Source: an uncultured Bacteroidales bacterium (GTDB lineage Bacteria; Bacteroidota; Bacteroidia; Bacteroidales; Paludibacteraceae). Taken from it: 35,669 bases of DNA. Location: positions 1 to 35,669 of the forward strand of contig CASFUX010000249.1 in NCBI GenBank assembly GCA_949297975.1, given 5' to 3'. The notes beneath the pieces are model-generated. The model worked only from the letters and a program-made list of their open reading frames with translations. It did no database searches and was not told the DNA's origin. The position numbers and the translations under genes were made by a program. Position 1 is the first letter of the stretch; each line of letters begins with the position of its first letter. This document shows positions 13,340-22,838 of the stretch, one piece after another.

Positions 13340-13353
13340 GGGGGAGTAGCATA

Positions 13354-15573
13354 TCATTCGATTTCAAAAGTATAAACGCCTTCCTTTTCCCACACAAGTG
13401 GTTTTCTTGTGCTCGTATTTGGATAAAGGTGAACAATGCAGCCATCAGGAATTTCGATGGAACACATCCCTTCTTTTTTGAGATGAATGCCTATGTAGCC
13501 CTCTTTTATAGGAATGCGTCCATCTACATAATTCAAATGCAATAAATCAGGGCGTAAAGTGTATTCTGCAAGATTGTCATTCGAACAAGAAAATCCATAA
13601 ATACCGTATAATACTGCCAAAATTGGTACTACTCCGTTCGCACTATGGCAAAGGCTTAATCCAAATGGGCGACCATAAAATGCTAGTTGTTCTTTCAGAG
13701 GAGCTTTGGGTAAAAAGTTTTCGGGGAAACGGGTGTTCCCTTGTCTCAACCAATCCCCCCAAATACTATCCAACATGTCAAACACCTCACGCCTTCTACC
13801 CGCTTTAAAATAAGCCAAAAATTCATAACCTTTTTCATAGCTAATATTGTCATAATAAAACGGAATGGAAGGTATCAACTCATCAAACAAATAGTCATAA
13901 TGCTTTGAAGGATAAAGCCCAGACAATATACCCCAGTACTGAGCATGATGTGATATTCTATTGTCCAATTTCTCATTAGCGAAATAACCATTAATAAAAG
14001 CTTTTTGCTCTGCATCCCAAAAAACATCAACAATACTTTCCTCTAATTCTTCCGCTTTTTGTGCATAGTGATCTGCCAATCCATTTTCTCGCCACAAACG
14101 AGCAAAATATGCTGCAATCCTAAAGTTCATATACAGGAGTATTTGAGCATATGTAGGTGCTCCGTAATCATCCGGTCCCATTTTTTTATGCCAGCAAGGG
14201 ACAAAGCCCCAAGTTGGAGGAGCACCCCAAATAAAACCTTTTTCATCTTGAAGTGCTTCGTAAAATGCCATTTGCTGTACAATGCGTTCTTTAAACATGA
14301 ACGATGTATGCAGATCACCATAGCGCAAATACTCACTCTTCAATCCGAGAAGAGCGTGTAGCGGATAATCCATGATGCCCAAATCCGATTGTTGAGGGTT
14401 GGGTGGCAAAAGGGCTATCGATAAACCGTTACGCGTTGCTTGTCTTTCTCCAAATGCATAGTCTCCGCCCATCGCAGAAACAACCGCATCCATCGGCCAA
14501 GGAAGGAAATCCCGTTTTACTCCATCCAAATAAAAATCGTGCAGCGTAGTGTGCAAGGTGGCTACTCCTGCATTCCAGATGGCATTCAACATTTCATCAT
14601 CGCATTTAAACTGCATTTGGAACTCCACTGGCCATGTTTTAGCCACAAACCGCAAGCCAGAGAGGGTACAAGGACGATCGCATGTAATATACACATATCG
14701 CAATGCCCTGTCTGGAAGAACTATGTTTTGTCCATCTGGTGTGAGCGGATAAGAACGTATTATGCGCTGTTCGAAAATTGCGCCATCGGCCAATGCCTCT
14801 TCGGGGGACTCTCCCACCTTAAAAGAAAGGCGGCCTGTTCCCTTTGCACAAACTTGCACATTCCCCAATTCCAAATGTCGAAAATCAATCAGAACTCCTC
14901 CATTTTCTCCTAATTGCATCTCCTTCCCTTGTATTTCTGCGTTGCGTATTGTGATATATTTATCCGGCAGAATGACAACTGAAGATTCTTGTTCTGCATT
15001 GGGAGAGAGCCCAGGGTTGTTATAGCGCATATCCGTTTCCACCAGATACCAATTTTCTCCATCTATGCTCACCTCCCAACCTGCCACTTCTTGTATGTGT
15101 TCTCCTTTTACAATAAGCGCAGGAAGCTTGCCTTTTGTTTGAACCTTGGCTTCCAATAAGCATTTTCCGGCAGGAACTATGCATGTTTTGGCCTTTTCTG
15201 GGACTATTTGCCCATTAAGTCGTACAGCTACAGTTCCTGTTGTTTCCCAACTTAACTGCGTTTCATGTGGTAATTCTATTTTTTTTCTAAAAATAGCATG
15301 ATCTACCGCTTCCATATAAGTTCCAGGATAATCTACATTCACGCAGCGATAATTTGATTTCTTCCACAGCATAGCCTGCTTATGGGCAGCCAATTGACCA
15401 GGATACCACATATAACTGCTATTCCATGTCGTTCCTTCTTTGTCATCCATCAATACTTGACAATGAGTGTCTGACAATGGGGAAAATTGTGCTTGCATAA
15501 CAAAGCATGTGCACGCACAGAGCATACAACAATAAAAAAAAATGTTGGGCAATAAGCGATTTTGCTTCTTCAT
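13354..15573 (-). CDS. GH78-like (alpha-L-rhamnosidase-type) glycoside hydrolase
   Basis: A 739-residue secreted enzyme, last gene of the PUL operon. An N-terminal signal peptide (hydrophobic FFYCCMLCACTCFVM, about residues 10-24) is followed by beta-sandwich domains and then an (alpha/alpha)6 catalytic region. The segment DGVKRDFLPWPMDAVVSAMG (about residues 349-368) corresponds to the GH78 motif D-x-x-x-R-[DE]-x-x-x-W-x-x-D, and DYPLHALLGLKSEYLRYGD follows as in the Bacteroides GH78-like group. Expected activity is release of terminal alpha-L-rhamnose or a similar deoxysugar; the substrate is not proven. The longer frame to 15657 begins at TTG, and ATG 15573 starts the signal peptide. No lipobox is seen, so it is probably periplasmic. 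Confidence 0.82.
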   Translation of the reverse strand: MKKQNRLLPNIFFYCCMLCACTCFVMQAQFSPLSDTHCQVLMDDKEGTTWNSSYMWYPGQLAAHKQAMLWKKSNYRCVNVDYPGTYMEAVDHAIFRKKIELPHETQLSWETTGTVAVRLNGQIVPEKAKTCIVPAGKCLLEAKVQTKGKLPALIVKGEHIQEVAGWEVSIDGENWYLVETDMRYNNPGLSPNAEQESSVVILPDKYITIRNAEIQGKEMQLGENGGVLIDFRHLELGNVQVCAKGTGRLSFKVGESPEEALADGAIFEQRIIRSYPLTPDGQNIVLPDRALRYVYITCDRPCTLSGLRFVAKTWPVEFQMQFKCDDEMLNAIWNAGVATLHTTLHDFYLDGVKRDFLPWPMDAVVSAMGGDYAFGERQATRNGLSIALLPPNPQQSDLGIMDYPLHALLGLKSEYLRYGDLHTSFMFKERIVQQMAFYEALQDEKGFIWGAPPTWGFVPCWHKKMGPDDYGAPTYAQILLYMNFRIAAYFARLWRENGLADHYAQKAEELEESIVDVFWDAEQKAFINGYFANEKLDNRISHHAQYWGILSGLYPSKHYDYLFDELIPSIPFYYDNISYEKGYEFLAYFKAGRRREVFDMLDSIWGDWLRQGNTRFPENFLPKAPLKEQLAFYGRPFGLSLCHSANGVVPILAVLYGIYGFSCSNDNLAEYTLRPDLLHLNYVDGRIPIKEGYIGIHLKKEGMCSIEIPDGCIVHLYPNTSTRKPLVWEKEGVYTFEIE

Positions 15574-15663
15574 GAAGGTTGTATTTATAATTATTATGGA
15601 ATATGCCCTAAAACTTATGTCGCCAGTTTTAGGGCACAATCTTTTTGTATTCAACAAGCGTTA

Positions 15664-16767
15664 CTATTTAGTTCCCGATGGTTTAGGTAAAACCTCTTTT
15701 ACAGACAAAGGTACTCCCAATTGCGGATATCCTAAACCATCCCATTCTATTTTTTGTGCGCGGGGCGAACGTACATCCCCTGCACCGGGTGGGTCAATTT
15801 CGGTGTCCCTTGCATGATACAAGATATAATCTTCTTTTCCGTCAGGCGATTTAAAGAAACTATTGTGCCCAGGCCCGTATACTTGGTTTTCGATTGATTG
15901 GCTGAAAACGGATTTTGTTGATTTATGCCAATTATCTGGATTTAACAGATCTGACCCTACTTTTGCCGTCAACATACCCAAAGCATAATGTGGTGTCCAA
16001 CAGCCACTCGCAGAATAAATGATATGTATCAATTTTCCATCTGGGCTGAATAATGGTTGAGGACCTTCATTTACTAAAATTGTATCGGGTGGTGTCCAGC
16101 CTTCCTCGTTAATGAACTTACGCTCCCATTCAAATTCTGGCTTTGATATAAGTACCCGCTCCGAACGTCGCGTCCACGGGTTCTCCATTTCGGCAATGTA
16201 TATACATTGAATTTGTGTATCTATCCTTCGTGTTTGCCATCCAGACCAAACCATATAAAGTTTTCCATCTGCTTCAAAATAGGAACCATCTATCGCCCAA
16301 TTATTATCTTTGTCCGTTCCAATGCGGCCTTTCATTATAAATCTTCCTTGGAACGGATCTTTTTCACTATTTTCAATTACATACAATTGATGGTTATCTG
16401 GATTTCCATCGTCTGCCGTATATAGTACATACCATTTCCCATTGATATGATGTATTTCTGGAGCCCATAAGTCATGAGCATTTGCAGGATCGGTTGGTAT
16501 CCATATTGTCTTTTTTTGTGCATGCTTCAGATCAGTTATATCAGATGTTTTCCACAAAACTATGCTATCGGCCATTGTGTGCATGTAGTAATAATAACCA
16601 TCGTGCCACAATGCCCATGGATCAGGTCCTTTGGGCAATAGCGGATTAGTAAATGTTTCCATACTTGCCTCTGGAGCAGAAGAAGTTCTGGCTTTGTCCT
16701 TACTTTTACAAGAAATACTGAGAATAAAACACAAACAAAAAAAAGCAATGATTCGAAATGTCTTCAT
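15664..16767 (-). CDS. Glycoside hydrolase family 43 lipoprotein
   Basis: A 367-residue five-bladed beta-propeller enzyme of GH43. The expected triad is visible: catalytic base Asp49 in GPDPWAL, Asp160 in AIDGSYF and catalytic acid Glu234 in VNEGPQPL; WAPEIH (101-106) and GPGHNSFF with His301, the propeller-centre histidine, also fit. The signal ends in LSISC (Cys20), so it is a lipoprotein. Known members cleave alpha-L-arabinofuranosides, beta-xylosides or galactosides; which applies cannot be told from the sequence. Start: the frame reaches a TTG at 16797, but ATG 16767 opens the signal peptide. It lies between the GH78-like and DUF3823 genes, on the same strand. Confidence 0.9.
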   Translation of the reverse strand: MKTFRIIAFFCLCFILSISCKSKDKARTSSAPEASMETFTNPLLPKGPDPWALWHDGYYYYMHTMADSIVLWKTSDITDLKHAQKKTIWIPTDPANAHDLWAPEIHHINGKWYVLYTADDGNPDNHQLYVIENSEKDPFQGRFIMKGRIGTDKDNNWAIDGSYFEADGKLYMVWSGWQTRRIDTQIQCIYIAEMENPWTRRSERVLISKPEFEWERKFINEEGWTPPDTILVNEGPQPLFSPDGKLIHIIYSASGCWTPHYALGMLTAKVGSDLLNPDNWHKSTKSVFSQSIENQVYGPGHNSFFKSPDGKEDYILYHARDTEIDPPGAGDVRSPRAQKIEWDGLGYPQLGVPLSVKEVLPKPSGTK

Positions 16768-16823
16768 AAATTCTAATAAAAGTTTAAAATGAGTCAATTT
16801 ACGGATGTTATGTGCCTTTTATA

Positions 16824-17576
16824 TTACAAAGGAACACCCTCTATCTTTTTAATTTCAGAAAACAGGTAATAATCCATCCCGTCAAGTTCTATTGCTATCC
16901 GGCAGTAGGCGTAATCTCGGAAGTTATTCGTGTATATTTCCCTATAGGCAATTACATTGTCGTGTATGGGAATGGCGACTTCTACATGCCCTGATTCTGT
17001 AATGACAGCTCGCTTGGACTTCGTACACGTTGTTAAGCTATTCACCTTGGAGGATGTGCTCACATAACCACGCGCAAACACAACGCTTGGAGCCACTCCG
17101 CGTTTATCAGGGTGAACAGCTACATCTGCTTCCAATACAATGTCATCATCTACGACCTGGGCAGTAAAGTTACTAATTGTGTAATACGGTATTACCTCGA
17201 AATCTCTCGTCACATTGGAGGTAATATACATATATAGACTGTCATAACCAAGTCCAGTACCCAACGACTTAAAATCGGCAAATTCAAAAGGATACTGTAC
17301 GTTGTTCAACGTCAACCAATAATCTCCTTCAAAAATGACTTGTTGGTAATGACCAGTTTCGTCTATTCGCACATTTGTTCCAACGTCTACTTTCCCAAAA
17401 CCTTTTTGGATGAGTGTCAGAACTGGCTTTCGGGGATTTCCATCGTATAGGAAACTTTTTCCATTGGTCATTAAATTTCCGCAAAATACGATGGATGGTG
17501 GATCATAATTATCATATTCACAAGAAGAAAGACCAAATAAAAGCATTATCACGATTAGGGTTGTTATCTGTTTCAT
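16824..17576 (-). CDS. DUF3823 lipoprotein of the PUL
   Basis: A 250-residue lipoprotein with signal peptide ending LSSC (Cys19). It fits DUF3823, a family of surface proteins encoded immediately downstream of susD. The N-terminal part (about 30-125) has a carboxypeptidase-regulatory-like beta fold (GNLMTNGKSFLYDG...GHYQQVIFEGDYWLTLN), and the C-terminal half (about 130-245) a second beta domain. A role in glycan capture at the cell surface is inferred from position; no catalytic residues are expected. Its start is 12 nt after the susD stop. Confidence 0.85.
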   Translation of the reverse strand: MKQITTLIVIMLLFGLSSCEYDNYDPPSIVFCGNLMTNGKSFLYDGNPRKPVLTLIQKGFGKVDVGTNVRIDETGHYQQVIFEGDYWLTLNNVQYPFEFADFKSLGTGLGYDSLYMYITSNVTRDFEVIPYYTISNFTAQVVDDDIVLEADVAVHPDKRGVAPSVVFARGYVSTSSKVNSLTTCTKSKRAVITESGHVEVAIPIHDNVIAYREIYTNNFRDYAYCRIAIELDGMDYYLFSEIKKIEGVPL

Positions 17577-17588
17577 ATTATCTGTTTT

Positions 17589-19514
17589 TTAATGATTAGG
17601 ATTCTTTTCTATATACGGATTACCCGTATTTATAGGATAAGTTGCATAATACATCTTCAAGTCAAAATAAATAGGCTCTTTTCGGAATTCCAGCTTAACT
17701 TTGCGGAACAACCACTTCCCATCAATATCTTCGCCCGGAGCATAAATTTTATATGGCCATAGCCCGTATAAGACTGCTTCCGGATTGTCCGGGTCATTGT
17801 TCCATACCTCATCAGCCAGCCGCCAGCGTTTCATGTCGTTATAACGATGATCTTCAAACGATAGTTCCACTCGTCTTTCCGAAACAATTCTATCAAACGT
17901 CAATTCGGCATCTGAGAGCTTGAACCTCTCACCGCCTGCTCGTTCCCTTATGCGATTGATGCTGTTCAAAGATAAACTGCGCATGTTCTCGTCGTTATAG
18001 GTCTCCACTCCATTTTCATTCAGGTAAAAAGCCGCCTCTGCGGCGTTGAGCAAAACTTCTCCATAACGGAATACAATATAAGGTACGGTGCTTTGTCCAT
18101 TCGATTCGGAGCCGGAAGCCGTGTCGACAAATTTGCGCAAGAGAAAACCTGTATGTGAAACATTTGTGCTTGATTTATGCGGCCCTTCTGTACCTGTCAT
18201 TTGCACATTTTCGTAATAACCTTTCGTTGCATCCAAGTAGTCGTCCATGGTCTGTACTGATTTGAATTCGTACCCCTCTGCTGTTTTCACAGCCAGCCCG
18301 GCTTGAAAATCCAAAGCATTCCCACGAAAAGAACTCCCGGGGCAGATAATCGATGCCATCAAGCGCGGATCGCGCCCTACAAATATGTCTTCCGGTTTGT
18401 CGAATACTTTGTATTCATAATTCGATGAGCTGATGCCCATGGATTCAACTTGCGGTTCTCCTACATATGGATTGATAGCCTTTACTTCATGTGTAGCCAC
18501 ATCTTCGTATGCATCCACTAAATTGAGTACTGGGCTTATTTCTGCACCGGATTTGGGCAAAGGTTTCATGGCGCGGCAGATGGCTCGACCTGTAAAACCA
18601 TTCAAAAAGTTTTGTCCGTCAAAATCTTTGCGAAATATGATCTCAGGGTTTGTTGACTTATTAAGGAACAACTCCGTGTAGTTCTCAGCCAAGTCATTGT
18701 TGACTTTATACAAATCATATTGCTGCAATTCTTCCAACTCAAAATAAGCATCCAAGCATTTTTGAAAATAATCATTTGCCCTGTCTTTACTTATGCCGGT
18801 GGCTCCACTTGGAAGAATCAGGCCTTTCGCCACGTTTTTATCATAGTTGTTTGCGATAGTTCCCGCGTAAAGCATGGCTCTGCATTTTAAAGCCAAAGCA
18901 CTTCCCTTAGTAGCTCGTGTCGTAAGACCTGGAGCAGCCAAAGACAGGTCATCCTTTATTTCATCCAATTCTTTACAAATAAAATCATAAACTTCTGCTT
19001 CTTTATTGCGCGGACGTGCCAGAGTCAACGGGTCAAGCGTATATTCTTGCGCCTCTTCTATGATAGGTACACCACCCATTCTTGAAACCATGGTGAAATA
19101 GACAAAAGCGCGAATATAACGAGCTTCTGCAAGAAAATAACGTTGATATTCTTTTGGAACAGTAGAGGACACTTCTTCCAGAAGCGAATGAATATGGGCA
19201 TTGATATAACGCATTAAAGTATAATCGTAATATTGCCGATAATCCGCATTTTTATTGGATGCCGATGCCCAATAGGCACTGCTATTACAAGCTTCGTCCC
19301 ATGAAGTCAAGTCTATGGCATCCGTTGTGAAATCTTGCGGATAATTCAATCTCGAATACAAGTTGGCTGCCACACTACTAATTGAAGCAATAGATGAATA
19401 AGTCTGGCTCGTACTCATTGCACTTTGGTCTTCCTGTGTAAGCCAGTCCTCACATGAGCAGCATCCGCATATTGCAAGAAGCCCTATGATAATCTTACTG
19501 AAACTACTATTCAT
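17589..19514 (-). CDS. SusD/RagB-family nutrient-binding outer-membrane lipoprotein
   Basis: A 641-residue SusD homologue, the lid and glycan-binding partner of the SusC pore at 19524. The signal peptide ends in CCSC with probable lipidated Cys21 followed by EDWLTQED, as usual for SusD. The TPR-rich body includes YFLAEARYIRAFVYFTMVSRMGGVP (about residues 126-150) and a conserved SusD C-terminal region, AGGERFKLSDAELTFDRIVSERRVEL and EDHRYNDMKRWR. The length is somewhat above the common 500-600 residues. It is 9 nt downstream of susC. Confidence 0.96.
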   Translation of the reverse strand: MNSSFSKIIIGLLAICGCCSCEDWLTQEDQSAMSTSQTYSSIASISSVAANLYSRLNYPQDFTTDAIDLTSWDEACNSSAYWASASNKNADYRQYYDYTLMRYINAHIHSLLEEVSSTVPKEYQRYFLAEARYIRAFVYFTMVSRMGGVPIIEEAQEYTLDPLTLARPRNKEAEVYDFICKELDEIKDDLSLAAPGLTTRATKGSALALKCRAMLYAGTIANNYDKNVAKGLILPSGATGISKDRANDYFQKCLDAYFELEELQQYDLYKVNNDLAENYTELFLNKSTNPEIIFRKDFDGQNFLNGFTGRAICRAMKPLPKSGAEISPVLNLVDAYEDVATHEVKAINPYVGEPQVESMGISSSNYEYKVFDKPEDIFVGRDPRLMASIICPGSSFRGNALDFQAGLAVKTAEGYEFKSVQTMDDYLDATKGYYENVQMTGTEGPHKSSTNVSHTGFLLRKFVDTASGSESNGQSTVPYIVFRYGEVLLNAAEAAFYLNENGVETYNDENMRSLSLNSINRIRERAGGERFKLSDAELTFDRIVSERRVELSFEDHRYNDMKRWRLADEVWNNDPDNPEAVLYGLWPYKIYAPGEDIDGKWLFRKVKLEFRKEPIYFDLKMYYATYPINTGNPYIEKNPNH

Positions 19515-19523
19515 AATACTCTG

Positions 19524-22500
19524 CTATTGAAAAGTTAAATTAATTCCTATCGTAAAAGTCCGATGTTGTGGATAATCGCGTCCGTTCGTGGTCGATATTT
19601 CCGGGTCGAAGCCAAATTCTTCCATGGTATCCCAGCAAAACAAATTACTCCCTTCGAAATAGAGCCGCAATTTTTGAATATGGGCTTTTTTTGTCCACTT
19701 TTGAGGCAACGTATAGCCCAAAACTAAATTTCTCAAACGCAAATAATTTATCTCTTGCGAATAAAAGTCATCATCGGCACGGCTTGACGGGTTGTAGCTT
19801 CTCAAAGCTGGGAATTTCCCAGGCACCCAAGGAGATGTCGGATCAAAAATGTCCTCATGATGCCATACGTCCAAGTTATTATATACATAACCATTAGTAG
19901 TACGCGATGTTCCCCATTTCAATCCCCAGTCGGGAATGAATGTGTTCATGAAGCCTCCCGCAAAATCAGCTGCGAAGTCTATTCCTTTCCATTCGAATCC
20001 AAAATTAAATCCTAGTGACATCAAGGGATTCTTATTTCCTCCTTGCGAACCTTCTGCCCAAGGCCAATCAACGGAAGCATATCCTAAAGGACGCCTGTCG
20101 AAATCATCGATAACTCCATCCCCATTAACATCCCTAAATATCAAGTCTCCAGGTACCAAGGTGGTATTATTGGCTCCATCGATATTGACAGGGTAATTGT
20201 CTATTTCCTCCTGCGATTGGAAAATGCCGATCGTTTCCCACATCCACACACGGCTTTCTGTTGCGTTGGCCCAGCGTCCGTCTTGACTGTTCTTATAACG
20301 ATCCAAAGCGTTATAGAACAATTCCGAATTGCGCTTCCCATTTCGTTGGCGTGCTAACGTGGCATTTACTCCTACAAAATAACTGAAATCGCCTACTTTG
20401 TCCGCCCACTTAATATAACCATCTATCCCCAAATTTTCATTGGAATTTAAATTTTGCAGCATGGCTGTCATGCCACTTTCTAAGGGAAAGATTAGGTCGT
20501 CTGGAATGGCTGCGATTCCATCGATTTTTCTGCGAAATACGTCAACTTCCGCCGATAAGCGATTGTTGAAGAAGCCTAAATCGACCCCGATATTCATTAG
20601 CGATGCCGTCATCCACGATATTTGGTCGTTAGGAACCGGACGTATATTAGTGCCATAGAGCATTTGTCCAGTTGTACTGGTCAGTGGATCGGAGGGAATG
20701 TATGATGTTCCATCTCCATAAGTGTAACCTGGTAAATAATCAAAATCGGCGGTGCCAACATTGTCATCCCCCATCTCGCCATAAGATACTCTTAATTTCA
20801 GATTGGTGAACCAATTCGATATTTTCGAGTTTTGGAAGAAGTCTTCTTCGGAAATACGCCATGCGCCTGACACAGAAGGAAAGAATCCCCATCTATGCCC
20901 TTGAGGAAATTTCCAACTGCCATCATATCTTCCCGCAAAATCAATGATGTATTTTTGCTTGAAATCATAAGAAGCCCTGAATACGAAGCTGGCAGTGGAG
21001 ATAGTGCGTTTAGTTTCGCCAGTTGCGTTAATTTCATTCGTAGTCATTAAATCTACAAATGGATTGGAAACGGGATTCTGTCTTATCCACAAAGTGTTTT
21101 GATCCCGTCGGAAAAACTCGAACCCTGCCACTCCGGTAACATGGTGGTTACCTCCAAATGTATTGTCATAATTGGCCAAGATCTGCCCTGTGATATCCTC
21201 CATGTTTTCCCTGTTCCGGGCACGCTCCGTATCCATTTTCTCGTATTTTACTACATAATCATAGCCCTGCTTTTCCGGTACATACTCATATGAATATTCC
21301 TTCCAGCTTTTAGCATTGTTATTTTCCGTATTATTCGCGAAATAGTATGAGAACAAACCGTTGAATTTTAAACCTTTCAGTGGAGTGTTGTATTCGAATG
21401 TGAAATTATTGCGTACTGTCCGCCAGGTTTTATCGTAAGTACCGGCGATATCCTTGGTATAGGCATAGATATTGCGAGCACCATCACCCGTATTGTAATA
21501 TTGTAAATAAAGCGGGTTATTGTTTGCATAAGGCCTATATATAGGTTGCAATTCATAGAGCGATGCCGCTACTGCTTCATAGGTCGTAGCAGGATTAATG
21601 TTCTTTTCTATCTTACCATACACTTGATAGCCAATTTTGAAGTTTTCTCCTACTTGCATATCAAAATTCCCCTGTAGATTGGTGCGGTTGTAATTGAAAT
21701 CTTTCAATACTGCATCTTGATCCACATGAGAAAGGGAAAAGTAATAAGATAGTCTATCCGATCCACCTGATATACTAGCATTGATGTAATTTTGAGGTGC
21801 GGCTTTGCTGACGTATTCTTTCCACCAATTGTAGCCTCGGTAGTCTTCACCCGTCTCTGGGTTGTGATATCCAGTCCGGTATCTCTCTAATTCATTCCGA
21901 GCTGCTGCAACTTTTTCAGGGTCAGAGTAATCAAACGATTTAATACCATCATTCACATCCCTCATATAATTAATATATGACCATTCGTAAGCATTTAACA
22001 TCTTGGGGTATTCTGTCCATTGCTGCCAACCAGTATAAGCATTGATGCTGACTTGGGGTTTCTGGTTCTTGCCTCCGGCTTTCGTTGTCACGAGAATTAC
22101 ACCATTTGCAGCTTTCACGCCATAGATTGCAGCGGAGCCGTCCTTCAATACGGAAATATTGTCAATATCGTTGATATCTAAACTATTAAAAGTAGAAGCG
22201 TCGCTGATAATACCATCTATTACATACAACGGCTCTCCCATGTTGCGAACTTGAAGATTTGTTCCAGATCCAGGTGCACCGGATTTTTGCCTTGCCGTAA
22301 TACCTGCCACCTTACCTACTATGGCTCCAGAGGTTGTGGTTGCTGTGCTGCGAGTTATATCTTGGCTATTAATGGTGGAAACGGCTGATGTAATACCGCC
22401 TTTTCGCTTTGTTCCATAGCCAACAACAATGATCTCGTCCAACTCACGGGCATCTTCCCGAAGAGTTACAGTTAATACAGCTCCATTTGCTGCATCAACC

Positions 22501-22781
22501 TCTTCTTCCTCATACCCTAGAAAAGAAAATAGTAGAGCAGAATCATCCGATTGAACCTGGAGGCTGAACCTCCCGTCTATATCCGTTATTGTCCCATTAT
22601 GAGTTCCCTTTTCCATCACGCTAACCCCAGGAATAGGTAAATTCTCTACATCCATCACGATGCCAGTTATTACTTGATTTTGCTGTGCAGGCAGCCAGTG
22701 CCACCATCCTGCAACTAGCAGCATCAATAGCAGATGTAATCTATCGGGGTTTCCCCTTTGTGTAAATACTTTTTTACTCAT
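19524..22781 (-). CDS. SusC/RagA-family TonB-dependent outer-membrane transporter
   Basis: A 1085-residue TonB-dependent transporter that imports oligosaccharides. Signal peptide: LHLLLMLLVAGWWHWLPAQQ. A carboxypeptidase-regulatory-like domain (about residues 36-112, ITGIVMDVENLPIPGVSVMEKG) is followed by the Ton-box-like region LDEIIVVGYGTKRKGGITSAVS, a plug domain with LYVIDG and ISVLKDGSAAIYGVKAANGVILVTTK, and a 22-stranded barrel ending in FTIGINLTFQ. No N-terminal STN domain, so anti-sigma signalling is not expected, consistent with the hybrid two-component regulator at 27668. Confidence 0.97.
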   Translation of the reverse strand: MSKKVFTQRGNPDRLHLLLMLLVAGWWHWLPAQQNQVITGIVMDVENLPIPGVSVMEKGTHNGTITDIDGRFSLQVQSDDSALLFSFLGYEEEEVDAANGAVLTVTLREDARELDEIIVVGYGTKRKGGITSAVSTINSQDITRSTATTTSGAIVGKVAGITARQKSGAPGSGTNLQVRNMGEPLYVIDGIISDASTFNSLDINDIDNISVLKDGSAAIYGVKAANGVILVTTKAGGKNQKPQVSINAYTGWQQWTEYPKMLNAYEWSYINYMRDVNDGIKSFDYSDPEKVAAARNELERYRTGYHNPETGEDYRGYNWWKEYVSKAAPQNYINASISGGSDRLSYYFSLSHVDQDAVLKDFNYNRTNLQGNFDMQVGENFKIGYQVYGKIEKNINPATTYEAVAASLYELQPIYRPYANNNPLYLQYYNTGDGARNIYAYTKDIAGTYDKTWRTVRNNFTFEYNTPLKGLKFNGLFSYYFANNTENNNAKSWKEYSYEYVPEKQGYDYVVKYEKMDTERARNRENMEDITGQILANYDNTFGGNHHVTGVAGFEFFRRDQNTLWIRQNPVSNPFVDLMTTNEINATGETKRTISTASFVFRASYDFKQKYIIDFAGRYDGSWKFPQGHRWGFFPSVSGAWRISEEDFFQNSKISNWFTNLKLRVSYGEMGDDNVGTADFDYLPGYTYGDGTSYIPSDPLTSTTGQMLYGTNIRPVPNDQISWMTASLMNIGVDLGFFNNRLSAEVDVFRRKIDGIAAIPDDLIFPLESGMTAMLQNLNSNENLGIDGYIKWADKVGDFSYFVGVNATLARQRNGKRNSELFYNALDRYKNSQDGRWANATESRVWMWETIGIFQSQEEIDNYPVNIDGANNTTLVPGDLIFRDVNGDGVIDDFDRRPLGYASVDWPWAEGSQGGNKNPLMSLGFNFGFEWKGIDFAADFAGGFMNTFIPDWGLKWGTSRTTNGYVYNNLDVWHHEDIFDPTSPWVPGKFPALRSYNPSSRADDDFYSQEINYLRLRNLVLGYTLPQKWTKKAHIQKLRLYFEGSNLFCWDTMEEFGFDPEISTTNGRDYPQHRTFTIGINLTFQ

Positions 22782-22838
22782 GATACTTTATCTTACCAAT
22801 TGATTGTTGATGTTTCATATTGTCTAATAGTTCTTTTT